Positions 13,101-25,085 of a DNA stretch of 64,000 bases are shown here, piece after piece (the stretch's first letter is position 1; every line of letters starts with the position of its first letter). The notes beneath the pieces were generated by a model that was not told the DNA's origin, did not search any database, and worked only from the letters and a program-made list of their open reading frames with translations. The stretch is from assembly GCF_011745365.1 (NCBI RefSeq), contig NW_024468916.1, positions 372,001 to 436,000 of the forward strand, read 5' to 3'. Source of the stretch: Cryphonectria parasitica EP155. Taxonomy: Eukaryota; Ascomycota; Sordariomycetes; Diaporthales; Cryphonectriaceae. The position numbers and the translations under genes were made by a program.

Positions 13101-13219
13101 CTCTCATGGCCCGAGATTATATCTTGCAGGAGCCTGGCAGCCCTTCCTGTCGCCCTGTTCCCGCAGTCTCAGTGAGGTAGTGTTAAGCAGTCATTGAAAA
13201 GCTATCACGACCTCAGACC
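10188..13219. other. Intergenic region, no gene seen
   Basis: About 3 kb downstream of the SREBP gene. The first few hundred bases are T-rich and probably 3' UTR and terminator. A short CACGCG-rich run lies at about 11647-11672. Overlapping open frames at about 11068-11474 on both strands have no recognisable features. I see no RNA gene. Confidence 0.45.
13083..13090 (+). promoter_or_regulatory. Candidate TATA box of GH47 gene
   Basis: TTATAAAA about 130 bases before the GH47 start codon, in otherwise mixed sequence. The position suits a fungal TATA element; not tested. Confidence 0.45.
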
Positions 13220-15519
13220 ATGCATTTGTTGCCATATTATGTGTTTACAGCCCTGGCGACGGTGTCTCAAGTGGCAGCCGTTCCTCGGGGCCCTCATATG
13301 CGAGGGACTTCCTACGATGGCCCAACAAAGAGATACTCTGGCCCTCCTGCGGCCTACACATACAACCAGACGCGAGCAGATGCCGTGAAGCAGACATTCC
13401 AGATCAGCTGGGACGGGTACTACAAATATGCCTTCCCTGGCGACTCGTTACTCCCTGTTACCAACACCTTTGAGAACGACAGGTCAGTACAGCGTACAGT
13501 GGTCCGATAAATCAGGAATTGGGTTGACTTGGTAACTGACTGATGAGGGAGTAGGAATGGCTGGGGCGCGAGTGCCATTGATGCCTTCAGCACGGCGCTG
13601 ATCATGGGCAATACGGAGGTGGTCACTCAGATCCTGGACTATGTGCCAGAAATCGACTTCAGCGTCAGCTACAACGATACAGTAGTCTCACTCTTTGAAA
13701 CGACCATCCGTTATCTCGGCGGCTTGCTTGCTGGTGGGTCATTGATTGTCTTTGCCTCCGGATAGAAACATGTGCCGGACCTCCCATGGTGCGCATTGTT
13801 GACCGTCATATCCTGTGATTGTTCCACATAGCCTACGATCTCCTCACGGGACCACTTGCCTCTGAATACGGCAACCTGACCTCCAAAGCCGACACCATTC
13901 TCACCCAAGCCAAGAGCCTTGGAGATAACCTGAAATTTGCTTTCAATACGGCCACTGGTATCCCGGACAACAGCATCTATCTCGACCCTCCTCGGCTCGC
14001 CAACTCTACGACCAATGGCCTTGCGACCATCGGCTCACTTGTTCTCGAGTGGACACGCCTGTCTGACCTGACTGGAGACCCCACTTACAGCGATCTTGCG
14101 AAGAAGGGCGAGTCATATCTCATCCACCCCAAAAACCCAGAACTGGGCGAGCCTTTTCCTGGTCTGCTAGGCACCGACGTCTCGATCGCCAACGGCAGCT
14201 TCGTCGATAGCCAGGGCGGCTGGACGGGCGGCACGGACAGCTTCTACGAGTACCTGATCAAAATGTACGTCTATGATCCAGTGCGTTTCGAAACGTACAA
14301 GGATCGTTGGGTGCTCGCCGTAGATAGCAGCATCAAATATCTGGCCAGTCACCCGACAAGCAGGCCAGACTTGACGTTCCTGGCGTATTATTACAACTCG
14401 TCCAAGTCTGGCATCGATTATTACTCGGAACATCGTAAGCTGGCTCATTTCCTTCTCGGGTGGTCAATTTCATACACCGGTCTCCCTTCCAAGCCCCCCC
14501 CCCCCCCTCCCTTCCCCTCCACCAAACCCTCCAACTCTCCTACCTATATGCTCCATTCTTCCGAGACCCCTTTCCCCAAATACTTGTTCCAATTGAGGCC
14601 GCCAGCAGGCTCAATGACAAAAACACTGAGTCTACAAGTGTAACTCGAGCCATGAGGCGGGCTACGCGTTGCGGAATGGGAGACAAACACGGAATTCCGG
14701 CCATGTTTGTAATCACAAGCTTTGTCTGCTGACTTTCCTTTGGGGCACCACCTTCCTGAGAAGCAAGCACAATCACACCCGCCAGCTCGCACAAAAAGGG
14801 AGTATTATGACGAGACACAGACGGGGCTGACAAACATCCAATTACTCTCCAGTTGCCTGTTTCGATGGTGGAAACTTTATACTGGGCGGTTTGACCCTCA
14901 ATGAGCCTACGTATATCGATTTTGGCCTGGATCTCGTGGCCGGATGCCGCGACACCTACTACCAAACAGCCACCGGCATCGGGCCCGAGACTTTTATGTG
15001 GCTGGGCGAATACGCACCCGACAACGTGCCGGTCCCAGAAGGCGACGAGTCGTTTTACGAGCGGGCCGGCTTCTATATCACCAACGCACAGTACATCACG
15101 CGGCCCGAGGTTGTGGAGAGCTTCTACTACGCGTATCGTGCGACTGGCGACCCGAAATACCAAGATTGGGCGTGGGAGGCGTACCTGGCTATCAATGAGA
15201 CATGCAGGGTTGGGAGTGGTTACTCGAGTATCAATGATGTGAACGAGGTGGGCGGCGGTGGGTTCCAGAATTTTCAGGAGAGCTTTTGGTTTGCAGAGGT
15301 GCTGAAGTATAGTTATCTGATCCACGCAGAGGTGAGTTGTGCCCCGCCCAAGGGGCTTCGTTTCATGGACAATGATATCGACAAGAGTACTGATTTGACG
15401 GTGATGCATAGGATGCTGCATACCAGGTCAAGGCCGACCAGACCAATGAGTTTGTTTTCAACACTGAGGCTCACCCGGTCAAGATTCCCGGCGGTGAGAG
15501 TAGCAAGCGGAGGAAATAA
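13220..15519 (+). CDS. Secreted class I alpha-1,2-mannosidase (glycoside hydrolase family 47)
   Basis: Five exons by splice sites and family alignment: 13220-13482, 13555-13733, 13832-14434, 14853-15331 and 15412-15519, giving 543 residues. GH47 enzymes trim alpha-1,2-linked mannose from N-glycans (Ca2+-dependent, inverting). Family hallmarks are [17 protein letters not shown] near the N-terminus, [25 protein letters not shown] (acidic residue about 136), [10 protein letters not shown] (about 283-292), LACFDGG with its conserved Cys, [22 protein letters not shown] (second Cys), and the terminal FVFNTEAHP (about 522-530), whose Thr binds calcium. The first 20 residues form a cleavable signal peptide ending near VAAVP and there is no membrane anchor, so the enzyme is probably secreted, like fungal msdS-type enzymes, rather than the ER form. 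Intron 3 (418 bases) is long for the gene and contains a run of about 13 C residues. The frame is intact across all joins. Confidence 0.92.
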
Positions 15520-18500
15520 ACCTTCCCGTCACCTTTATCTTATTCCCTGGGACCTACCACCTACATATGTATTAGTCAAGACGCTCGTACAGGTGGACTG
15601 GGCAGTTAGTCTCGGCTCTTGAGTTGATACTGTGGCTATGATGATCATCGAGATAAACGCGAATTGCCTTGCTGATTTCTGTTCGTCCATCCCATTGAAA
15701 ACGATACCATGCCACCAGACAAAAGGAACCCCCCTCACAGTGGTCATTGGTCATCATGTTAGCGAGGAAGCTCCCGCGTGATATTTGCCTCAAGGCCTGC
15801 ATGTGACGAATTACCAAATATACCATGCCACGTTATTTATATGAAATTAGCTCTTATAGAAACTTCTCTAGGGGGGTTCCAGTTATCCTTGAGGAAATCA
15901 TGTCGATTATGGAAGAACGAGCCAAGTTCTACTGGCGCTCTGTGGACGAAGAGCCTGGCAACCATTACCATTTGTGAGGGTTCTTACTCCATCGTGAGCG
16001 ACTACCCTTACTGAAGATACATGTGAGATGTGCCCGTCCAAATTTCAGCACTGCATCTGACCCTAATGAACGGTCCTCCAAACAATATAACACACAACTT
16101 CAACCTGACTGTGTGAGTGATATGCCGTTCTCACTGTCCGATGCGCTGGCAGCATGGGGGATTCTTTGATGTGATCCACCACACGCTGCGGTGAGTCGTG
16201 GCCCAGACTGAGCCACAGCATGTGAGCTACCTGCACTACTGCCTGAAACCATTGCCTAAGTGTTTGCTGGGTACCATGGCTCTGGCCCCTCTTGTCATCG
16301 TCCACGGCCGGTCAATGGCACTTCGTTCTGACGTGCGGTCATCGCGTCACCCAGGCGGTGAAGGACCATTTGCCCAATCGCTGACCAAGGGCTCATCAAG
16401 TAGGGACTCGGATAAGTATGCGAGCTGATATCCCCTGGTCACTGGAAACGTATCACGGAAGTGAGTGCTGCCAGCATCGGTCCGTCTCGGCGTCTCCAAG
16501 GCATGAGACTGTCTCCCAAGGGACCTCGCACGCCCCCTGCTCGCTAACATGTCGGAATCGTATCTTTGTGATGCTCCCTAATCTTTTCCATCTGAGAAGG
16601 CACCATGCTCGCACGAGAGTCTAGCGATTGGACTACCGGAACTTGAAGATCATCGTCTCTTCAGTCTTTATCTCTTGGCTGACTATACGCTAGCTTGAGC
16701 TTGATCATCCTCATATCACTAGTGACCTGAACGTGGGAGCAGGAGGCTTTGGCTGGCCACCGGGGATAAGACAGGATCTCTGCAAAGAGCCTAGGCGGTG
16801 AGTTGACGAGCTGAGCCTGGAGAGGTAATCAAGCGGTATAATTACGGTTCCGCGAGGCAAGTCTGTCTGCCCTGTCCGATTCTCGTCACTGATTACAGCT
16901 CACGGAGTCCTCTGTGCTACTCGTCCAACTATTATTAATTAGTGGGCACCCCACAGAGTCTTGCAGGTTGTTGCGATGTGACGGACTCATCTACACGTGG
17001 CTTGCATGATGCAGGCCCTGGGAATACTCAGGTACGAGGAGATGTCACATGAGCATTTCTAGACGAGGGAGAATCCCAGGCGTGCCAGTCGAATAGGGAA
17101 GCATACGGCAAGAGGACATTCATCATGATTGCTGCAACAAAACGCTGGAAAGCAGTGGATCGACCAAATAATGAATCAGGTCTCTAGGAGCTGTTGAGAA
17201 TCTACCGCAGGATGAGGGCTTCGAGACCGCTTGGTGATCTACGTAACAACTGGATCAAACAAACCCAATCATTAATGTCTGGACCAACGGATGCCACTGT
17301 ACGAGCGAGGATGCAGTACGAGGATCAGAACATTTGGCTGACTTGGAGCATGTAAGATCATGAGAGCCTTGAACTTTCCTGGTCGAGAAGGTGAGTTTCA
17401 AAAAGGGTCACCCAAGCCAGCCATTTCCTGCTCTCGTGTTGTTGTGGGAACTAAGGGATTGGGCAGAGCATATCCTTTTCGCTGCTATATCACGTCTTGC
17501 CTGCTGTTAGAGGTGAGTAAAGTGTAGTGTGCTGCCAAGTATTGTTTTGAGTATTTGACAAGTGAAGCTGCGGCCCAATAATTTAATTACATGCCCGGCC
17601 AAGTAGTACTGTGCAGTAAATATTCAGCAGTACTATTGGCCGGCCCGTGGCCAGGTGGCAAAAGTTCAAGCAGCAACCGCGCCCATGGTCCTTTCCCAAG
17701 GAAGAAAACCCACCCACCCCACTACTGATACCCTGGTCGACTTTCTGGCCCAGTAGTGACGAGCCAAGCTACACCAGCACATTCATTCCATCATCACGAC
17801 GGTCACGTAATCACCTTCCCTCGTACATTGTTGCGGCAGCCAACACTCTCAGTCACGCTATCCCGTTGTCACTGCCTGTCACACGTCCTTCAATGTCCTT
17901 ACTCTTACACTCATCCTCACACTCGTCGGTACGCTCACAAGCACCTGCTCCACCATCGCATCCTCTCATCATCGACGCTGTCTGAGAAAGCGTCAGATCA
18001 GAGCTGCAACAAGTGAAAAATATCGTCCAGCCTTGCCGCCACCACCACTGCCCAACCCCCCCCCCCTTCTCTTCACACCCAACAAAAAAAGGCCCCAGCG
18101 TCTTATTGCTGCTACGCTCAAGTTGCATCCTGCGGTTACACTCGCCACCCATTCTGTACATCCCCAGGCAGAGAAGTTATTCGTCGCGTTCGGATTTTAC
18201 CCAGTCAAGCCAGTACACCTGGCATTACGCTATCGCTGTCGACATCGAATCCAAGGGAGCGTACTGCCAGCCTAATCTGGATCTCAGTCACGGGTTGGTG
18301 TCCTGACCTACCCACCGTCTCTTGCCCAGGATCTCGTCCGTGGACTCCCTCCCTGCTCTGTTGTCGTCCCTGGCATTCTGAACAGCTGCACCGGATCGTC
18401 TGGACCGGGGGATTCGACTTCCTGTTACCCTTGCCCCAGACGTGCAGCGTCTGCTCGCATCTTGGCCGCTCTCAGGCATTCCTGTGTCATCTCACGCAGG

Positions 18501-18808
18501 ACAAAGCCACGCGGCAAACGCAGGACCTTTTTGACGCCACATCTACGACACTGTATACATCCCCCCGGCTTCGAGATGTCGATAAAGTATGTCCATCTTC
18601 CTCCGTCTTCCCATATTCCTATACTTCCTCTCCCGTTTTCCTGCATATGCCCACTCCACCTTTGTCCTCCCCCCCCCCTCTCTCTCTCTGATCTCTGCTT
18701 TTCGGCTCCACCATTAAAAAGATCGACCTCCCTTCCCCCCTTCTGTCCTGCGTGTCGCCCCTTATACCACACAGCCTTGCTACTTTTTCTTATTTCGCCA
18801 TTCTCCTC
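15520..18808. other. Intergenic region and CT-rich leader
   Basis: About 3.3 kb without a supportable gene. The first part is the 3' region of the mannosidase gene. From about 17,650 to 18,780 the + strand is strongly pyrimidine-rich with many short C and T runs, which fits promoter and long 5' leader of the next gene; an unseen 5' non-coding exon is possible. The overlapping frames here look like composition artefacts. Confidence 0.45.
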
Positions 18809-19816
18809 ATGGACCTACACTTCGGATCTCAGCTGCACCAAGCCATGATCGCAGCGAACACGCCTCGCGCCGGCGTGGCTGTTCCCAACGCGCAACTCGA
18901 CGAACCATGTCTCGAGAAGCAGGCTGACCATGACTGCAGCTGGGTAATGCTCAAGCAGAACGGCGAGATCGAGCCTCTGAACGACGAGAACATAGTCCTC
19001 AAGACACCAGACCATGTGAGCCTGGAGCTGCGTGTTCCACAGGGTCTGCGGACAGACAACCCCGATTTCTCGATCAAGTGCGATGACGGCGTTGCCTATA
19101 TCACAAACAAGAGGGTTAGCGATTTCACCTGTGCTTCTTGTTCTTCCTTCCCTTCCTTTTCCGTTTCTTTTTTTCCTCAGCCCTGCTTCCCCATCGCCCT
19201 TTCCGTCATTCGTCTTCAGGAGGAAGAAACGAGAACAGAATCATAGTAGCTGGTCTCAAGCTACCTCTTCGGTCGATATCCTGACTTTTTTCAGATTATT
19301 TACCTCGCCGCGCGGCCGACGGCAACATTTCATTCTTTCTCAGCCTTCATACTTGACACATATGACCCGCAGCCACGCGGGGGTGGCTGGCTGGGCTTTG
19401 GAGCCTGGAGGTGGAAGGCAGAGGCGAAACCCAGGCCGGGTGGAGGGATCCCAGGCGGCATTCCCAGGATCGAACTTACCCTGATCTTCAACCATGGTGG
19501 TATTGATGCATACCACAGCAAGTACTCTCTGATGTATGAGCGACTCAACCATGCTCGGGACGTCGGTAGGGAGACGGGAGCGCGTATCACTGTCCATGAC
19601 GATGATTTGCCTCCCTATACGCCAGCGGGAGCTGGGGCTGCGCCGGCTCAGTCGCCATCGGAGCCGCCATCAACAGAGGCGCCTGCGCAGGCCCAGAGGC
19701 AGCAGTCGCAGCCAACGCCGGCCGAGCCACCTCCTGGGTACGATGAGGCGCAGGCTCAAGCTGTGGAACAACAGTTCGATGAACGGGACAGGCAGGACGC
19801 CGAGAGGGCTCAGTGA
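18809..19816 (+). CDS. WBP2-like / UPF0664 GRAM-domain protein with PY motifs
   Basis: Two exons, 18809-19114 and 19295-19816, give about 275 residues. Intron ends are GTTAGC and TTTTTTCAG; the donor is weak but the join is in frame and restores the GRAM-like fold (YITNKR followed by IIYLAARPTATFHSFSAFIL). This matches WW-domain-binding protein 2 relatives, including the S. pombe UPF0664 protein as I recall it. WVMLKQNGEIEPL marks the domain start, and PGGGIPGGIPRIELTLIFNHGG its later strands. The C-terminus is Pro/Gln/Ala-rich and carries LPPY (an LPxY motif) and PPGY (PPxY), ligands for WW domains such as those of Rsp5/NEDD4 ubiquitin ligases. This suggests an adaptor role in membrane-protein ubiquitination or transcription; that is inference. 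Start uncertain: ATGs at 18809 and 18845 are both in frame. Confidence 0.8.
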
Positions 19817-21257
19817 TGCAGAGCCTTGTCCCCCCCCCCCCCCAAACACCCCACATCTCTTGTCTCTACCTGCAAGAAGTCGGTCATTTGGCAAGACTCG
19901 GAGAAGGCGCCTTCTAGGGGCGAATCGCATCTCTTTTCGGAATCATAACTGATGTGGAGGGTATCCAATCGGCCATAGCCCCGTCCCTCGTGAATATGTC
20001 ATCTGGGAACGAACGTATGCATGCACACACGCCACAGGTCTGGCATGTCGCACCTCGGTTGTACGGCTGTAGGTTAGGGTGGGGCTCCACAGAGACTCGC
20101 TCCCTGCAGAAGCACTTGAGCACTAAGTACATTTCTCCTCTGCGCAGACGACAGTATGCGCTGAATGGGAGAGAGCTGGAGATCTCCAACGGCATAGCCG
20201 GCATGAACATGCTTTCTCACGCTCGGAAAAAAAAACAATGAATCAATGTAACGTGTTTCAGGTTTGTCAAGAAACAACTTCCAATTCATTCACTACCGCC
20301 AATAATTTTTATTCTTCCCACACCTCCGAAGGTGATTGATCATTTTTGTGCGCGTGCCAGCCGATCAATACTCAGCCCCATGTGTGGCCAAAGGAGCGAA
20401 TGTTCGTCGATTTTTTTCTTCCCTTTTTTCCCCTTGCCCTTTCCCCCTCCTTTCTTCTTTGGGGCTGGCCTCTCTTTCCTACCACGCCTTCTCGAGGAGA
20501 TCGACACCGGTTCTGACTCGAGGCTGCAAAGTCAATTCAACATCAAGGAGCAATTGGTCCAGTGGACAGCAGTATATCAGTATTTCCTTCTGCATTTTGG
20601 GCCAAGTGCTCACACCCATCTGAGTGCTCAGAGGGAAGCTCCGGGCATAATGGAGGCCGAAACCTTGCAGCCATTGTTTTAGTCTCTGCTGCATACTTTG
20701 CTTTTTGAGGTTTGGAACCTCTCTTGGGGTACTTGCCGCCACGCTCATAATTTGCAAACCCATGTCTCATCCCCCAATATTTGCCGGCCTCCGTGCCAGT
20801 GGCAGATGGCTCCCTTGCCTGTGACGTTCTCACATCGTACTTGATATTCACAGGATTAGGGAATGCCTGAGCATAATTGGCTGCCTTGCCTCCTACTCCC
20901 CGGGGATGTACCTCCGGTCAAGTTTACCGCTGCTGCCACCACCATGAAGCTAGTGTCTAGATGACATGGAAAAAGAAGCCTGCCATGACAAATTTGAACA
21001 ATGTGAGGTTGGTTTCGCACTGAGCCCTGCGAAGCCCGATCTTGTGCACATGTCTTTTTTTCTTCTCTTTTTTCTTTCTTTCCTTCACTTCCTTTCCTCT
21101 CATCGACAGTCCCGGCGAGCCAGTCAGCCATCCGTTCATCTACCCTCCCATCCGCAGCGAGCCTGTGGTTCCGGAGAAGCAATCGAAGTGATGCCAGTCC
21201 TCCCGGTCTTCTCAAAAGCGCCAAACTTGGTTTTTCCCTTGAGGCGGCCTCATCAAT
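19817..21257. other. Intergenic region
   Basis: Contains a C11 run just after the stop codon, then mixed sequence without a recognisable gene. T-rich tracts (about 20410-20460 and 21055-21100) probably belong to the terminator of the upstream gene or the promoter of the downstream one. Confidence 0.45.
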
Positions 21258-22786
21258 ATGCTTGCGCCTACGCCGTCCCACACCTCTCGCACGCTCATCG
21301 CGTTCATGTTTGGATTCTCGACGGCATGTGCTGCGTTCACAGGTGCCAGAATTGTCCAGCAGATATACCGAACATGGAGCAAATCCAGGAACATCTTCGC
21401 TCATCCCTACATCGTGATGATCGCGGCAGAGTGGCTGTCTAGTGTGGTCATTTCCATCATCACCTTTCTGTTTATTGATGGCGTGATACCCCCAGGGTTC
21501 GTTCTCTCCTCTCTCTCTCTTCCACTCTTTTCACACTTGACGCCTGCCGTCGATGCTCTCAGTGACCATCTTCTAACGTTGTGTCGATAGATTTGGGATA
21601 TTCTTTAGCATATGTAATGTCGTCTCCTTGCCAAGAACCCCCCCCCCCCCACTTTCCACCGCCCTGGCCGTGTGGAATCACATGCTTACTATCACGCGGC
21701 TCTCCTTCGCCCACAGTATGTCTCTGGGTCGTACAGGTCCGTCCACGCCAGATATCGGAGCCCTCACTTCACCAGGCAGTTGGCAACTGACCCGGAAGCA
21801 GATACAATGCATCATGCACATCATCATCAACCGCATCGCCCTGATCATGTACGACCAGAAGCGGGTGAGGAGGCTGAAGTGGGCAGCGACTTTGTTGATT
21901 GGAGCCATCAACGTCAGCGTCTTCATCATCTGGATGCCTGCTCGCCTACAGATCAGCCCGGGCTGGGAGAACCTCAACGATGTCTGGGACCGCATTGAGA
22001 AGGGCATCTTCGCCATCCTGGACCTGCTCCTCAACCTGTACTTCATCTACCTTGTCAGGAAGGAGTTGATCACCTGTGGGTTGACCAAGTTTCAACATCT
22101 GTACCGCTTCAATATCGGCATGATTTTCATCTCGATATCACTTGATGTGAGCAAACAACCCGTCCCCTGCACTGCCTCCATCAAGTGTACGGTTCTCCAA
22201 CTAAATATGGTCAGGTCGTCCTCATCGGCATCATGTCCATACCCAACCAGTCCACATTCCTGTAAGGTTGAGACAAGGTCTCGTCCAGCTCCCAGAAGGG
22301 AACCCCTTCTCTCCCCCCTCCTCAAAAAAAAGACATCCTTGTGTGGTTCACGATCGCCTGACCAGCCACAGCTACGTCCAGTTCCATCCCCTTATGTACC
22401 TCATCAAGCTCCACATCGAGATGAACATGGCTGAGCTCATCTTAAAGATCGTCAATGCCCAGTCGTCGGTCCCGGGCGACGAGCTCTACTGCTACGCCGA
22501 CGCCAATTCTTCAAACAGACTACCAAAGTCGTCTAGAGCACGCAACGAGTCAGGTACATCTAGGAGATCCGCGGAAATCTCGAGCGGGCCGCCTCGCCCA
22601 CAGACGCCAGCGGATGTAGATGTGACTGATGTAGCCAACCGGAAGAACCCGAGTATGGCGGAAGAGGGCGATGCTGGCTTGGTGGTCCCAATCTGTATGA
22701 GGCCAGGATTTTATGATGATATTAGTGAAGTGACAGGGCTGGAGGTGGCCCTTGGATGTTCGAACGCTGAGAGTAGGGAGAGATGA
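21258..22786 (+). CDS. Fungal polytopic membrane protein (hypothetical integral membrane protein)
   Basis: Five exons by splice sites: 21258-21496, 21591-21613 (23-base microexon), 21776-22146, 22215-22261 (47 bases) and 22372-22786. All joins keep the frame; 364 residues. Hydrophobic segments lie in TLIAFMFGFSTACAAF, IVMIAAEWLSSVVISIITF, the microexon region FGIFFSIC, IQCIMHIIINRIALIM, WAATLLIGAINVSVFIIW, IFAILDLLLNLYFIYLV and IGMIFISISLDVVLIGIMS, so about seven helices. A motif WDRIEK and the segment QFHPLMYLIKLHIEMNMAELI resemble a widespread family of uncharacterised ascomycete membrane proteins. The last 110 residues are a soluble Ser/Pro-rich tail. Function is unknown; a receptor-like role is only suggested by the seven-helix layout. 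The exact ends of the microexon are my least certain splice calls. Confidence 0.78.
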
Positions 22787-23477
22787 CACGGTATAGTGAT
22801 CAAGCAATTACCATCATCGAGCCGTGCCGTATGTGCGAAGCAACACAAAAATTGCTTGCCCCAAGAGAGGAAAGAAGCACGCTGTAACACCTCCAGAGAC
22901 CGTGAAAGCCTTGCAGGTAATGCTTTCCCTTGCAGCTGTTCGTCTGTAGTTGTTCCATCTTTGCTAAGCAAGATGCTGAGGCTATGTCGAGATTGGGGAG
23001 CGAGCAAGGTTGCTGGTAAATGGACATGGTGACACTGGACAGCGTTCACAGCGCGACCACATTTCGATGTTTCGATATATATGTCTGATGTCTTAGATGA
23101 CTTGCTCCAACAACAGTTCTGAAGCCTCTTCTCCTTGGCGAGGCAACGACTATTTGCTGTTGTGGGCGAGGTGCAAGGTTCGTCGTGGCCATGGCGGGAA
23201 ACAACGACCGCGGCAGGTGCAGTGCGGCGACGTCCTGCCTGTTCAGGGTTAGGGTTATCAGGAACCAATCAGATTGTCTCAATTAGCTACCCGGTTTTTC
23301 CCAGGGCTCGACGGACGAGCTTTCACGATCTCATTCCGACCTTCCGTTGCAGTGTCGACGACATCACTCCACCCACACCCATTCTCCATCCGCCTCACGT
23401 ACGCGAGCCGTTGCGGATCGAAAGCCAGCTCCTCTCCCCAAAGTTAGCTAGCCATCGACGGTTGAGACACAGTCGCA
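22787..23477. other. Intergenic region, QCR6 promoter
   Basis: About 690 bases between the membrane-protein gene and QCR6. No gene is seen. It contains a telomere-like motif and a CCAAT box described separately. Confidence 0.5.
23245..23268 (+). promoter_or_regulatory. Telomere-repeat-like box plus CCAAT box upstream of QCR6
   Basis: AGGGTTAGGGTTA (23245-23257) contains two exact TTAGGG-type units, and CCAAT follows at 23264-23268, about 210 bases before the QCR6 start. CCAAT is the site of the HAP (NF-Y-like) complex, which controls respiratory genes in fungi. TTAGGG boxes are bound by Myb-type telomere/telobox factors. Function here is inferred from position. Confidence 0.5.
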
Positions 23478-24481
23478 ATGGGTTTCTGGGACACCATCAC
23501 CGACCTGGTCGACGCTGCCACGCCATGGAGCGTCGCTGATGCTGAGGCCCCCGAGGCAGAGTCCAAGGTGCGTCGCGACTATCACGGGCCACGGCCCAAG
23601 CCTTCCTGTCTCCTACCAACCCCTCCCCCTCCCCCTCCCCGCCCTTCGCGAATTATCCATCTACACATAAAACGGTTTGGAGCTTGAGCGCCGCGACTTC
23701 CAACTGTCGAGCTGTAACTGACCTGCGCTCTTTTTTCTCTTTCTTTTGCACAGTCCGACGACGCCCCTGCTGATGACACCAAGGACGAGGGCAAGGAGGA
23801 GACCGCCAGCAGCGACGACTCCGAGGAGAAGCCTGCCGAGGAAGATTCCGAGGAGGAAGAGGCAGGGGAGGAGGAGGAGGAAGAGGAAGAGGAGGACGAC
23901 GATGAGCCAAAGGACCCAAAGGAGGAGCTCGAAGAACGTCAGTCACCACGCCTCAGGCCAACCTACTTGTCCCCCGAAACCTGAGCATCATCGATACCCC
24001 CTTTCCATGTCTGTCTCGCCAACGACGGCCGCTTTCGACTCTCTGGGTCAAATTTGATTGTGAAGCGACTGGTTGTCGTGGCTGCCGCCGCTGCCAGAGG
24101 CAGACACACCTTCTACGACTTCGGCTACAATTTGAGAATATGAACAGAAGATCAATTGGCTGACGAGATCTACAATTACAGAGTGCAAGGAGTCAAAGCA
24201 GTGCGCACCTGCCAAGCACCACTACGACGAGTGCGTCGAGCGTGTCACCGGCCAGGAGGAGAACGGTGGTGCCAAGGAGGACTGCGTTGAGGAGTGTAAG
24301 TCGGAAGCTGTCCCTGCGCTGCGACCATTTTCCCTTCAGCATCCACCAAGCCCTGCCATGCTCGCGCATCGTGCGCCAAGTCACAATGTGACGAACGCTA
24401 ATAACTGCAAACACAGTCTTCCACCTCGCCCACTGCGCGACCCAATGTGCCGCCCCCAAGCTGTGGTCTGTCCTGAAATAG
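23478..24481 (+). CDS. QCR6: Cytochrome bc1 complex subunit 6 (acidic hinge protein)
   Basis: Four exons: 23478-23567, 23754-23937, 24182-24295 and 24417-24481; 150 residues. Start MGFWDTITDLVDAATPW, then a very acidic middle of Asp/Glu runs (about residues 30-90). The conserved C-terminal hinge domain has CKESKQCAPAKHHYDEC, EDCVEE and FFHLAHCATQC, the paired Cys of the UCR hinge family. It ends in LWSVLK, as in fungal QCR6. The protein sits on the intermembrane-space side of respiratory complex III beside cytochrome c1 and helps electron transfer to cytochrome c (family knowledge). The introns (186, 244 and 121 bases) have GT-AG ends and all joins are in frame. The start at 23478 is fixed by the conserved N-terminus. 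Confidence 0.95.
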
Positions 24482-25085
24482 ACTATCCGACATTCCAACC
24501 CAGCATAACGAGCGGTGGACGTTCTCAACTGCCACTTCATCTCGTTTCGATTCTCGCGTGTGGAGGAAGACATCGGTATATTGTCTCTATATTGTACTTG
24601 GCGCGGACCTAGAAACGAGTTGCATCCCCATAGAAGAAAGAAAAAAGAAGTTGATTGTGTTAAAAGAAACCCACTGCACATGGATTTCACAGTGGGGAAA
24701 AGGTGTCTGTGTGCCTCCTTGCGCCGCCTCCGGCCCTTGGGTATGCGACATGTGACAAGCTATGCGCATCTATGCGCACATGGTGCATGAAGAGGTGACT
24801 TGGGCTGACGAAGAGAGGTGCAACACCAAGTCCCTGTGACATTGCATCTTGACTGGTGATGGCAGTGCATCTTCACCCCATCTGTCTGTCTATTTGTTGG
24901 GTTATACGTGTATGATAAGAGGCCGAAAAATATTTACATTTGGATATTCCTGACCGCATTGTTTGTGAAACCCCTAACCCTCTGAGCTTTTTGGCAATGC
25001 GATCCATCCTTTCAAGGCCCACGAAGACATGGTTCCTCTCATACTTATAACATGAACATATAGATTTAATTGCCCCGTTCAAGCT
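24482..25085. other. Intergenic region between QCR6 and kinase/ankyrin pseudogene
   Basis: Convergent intergenic DNA holding the 3' ends of QCR6 (+) and the pseudogene (-). No other gene is seen. Confidence 0.45.

Noticed and set aside
17647..18848. Overlapping frames in three phases before the UPF0664-like gene
   Set aside because: They are produced by pyrimidine-rich sequence, and none continues the GRAM-domain homology.
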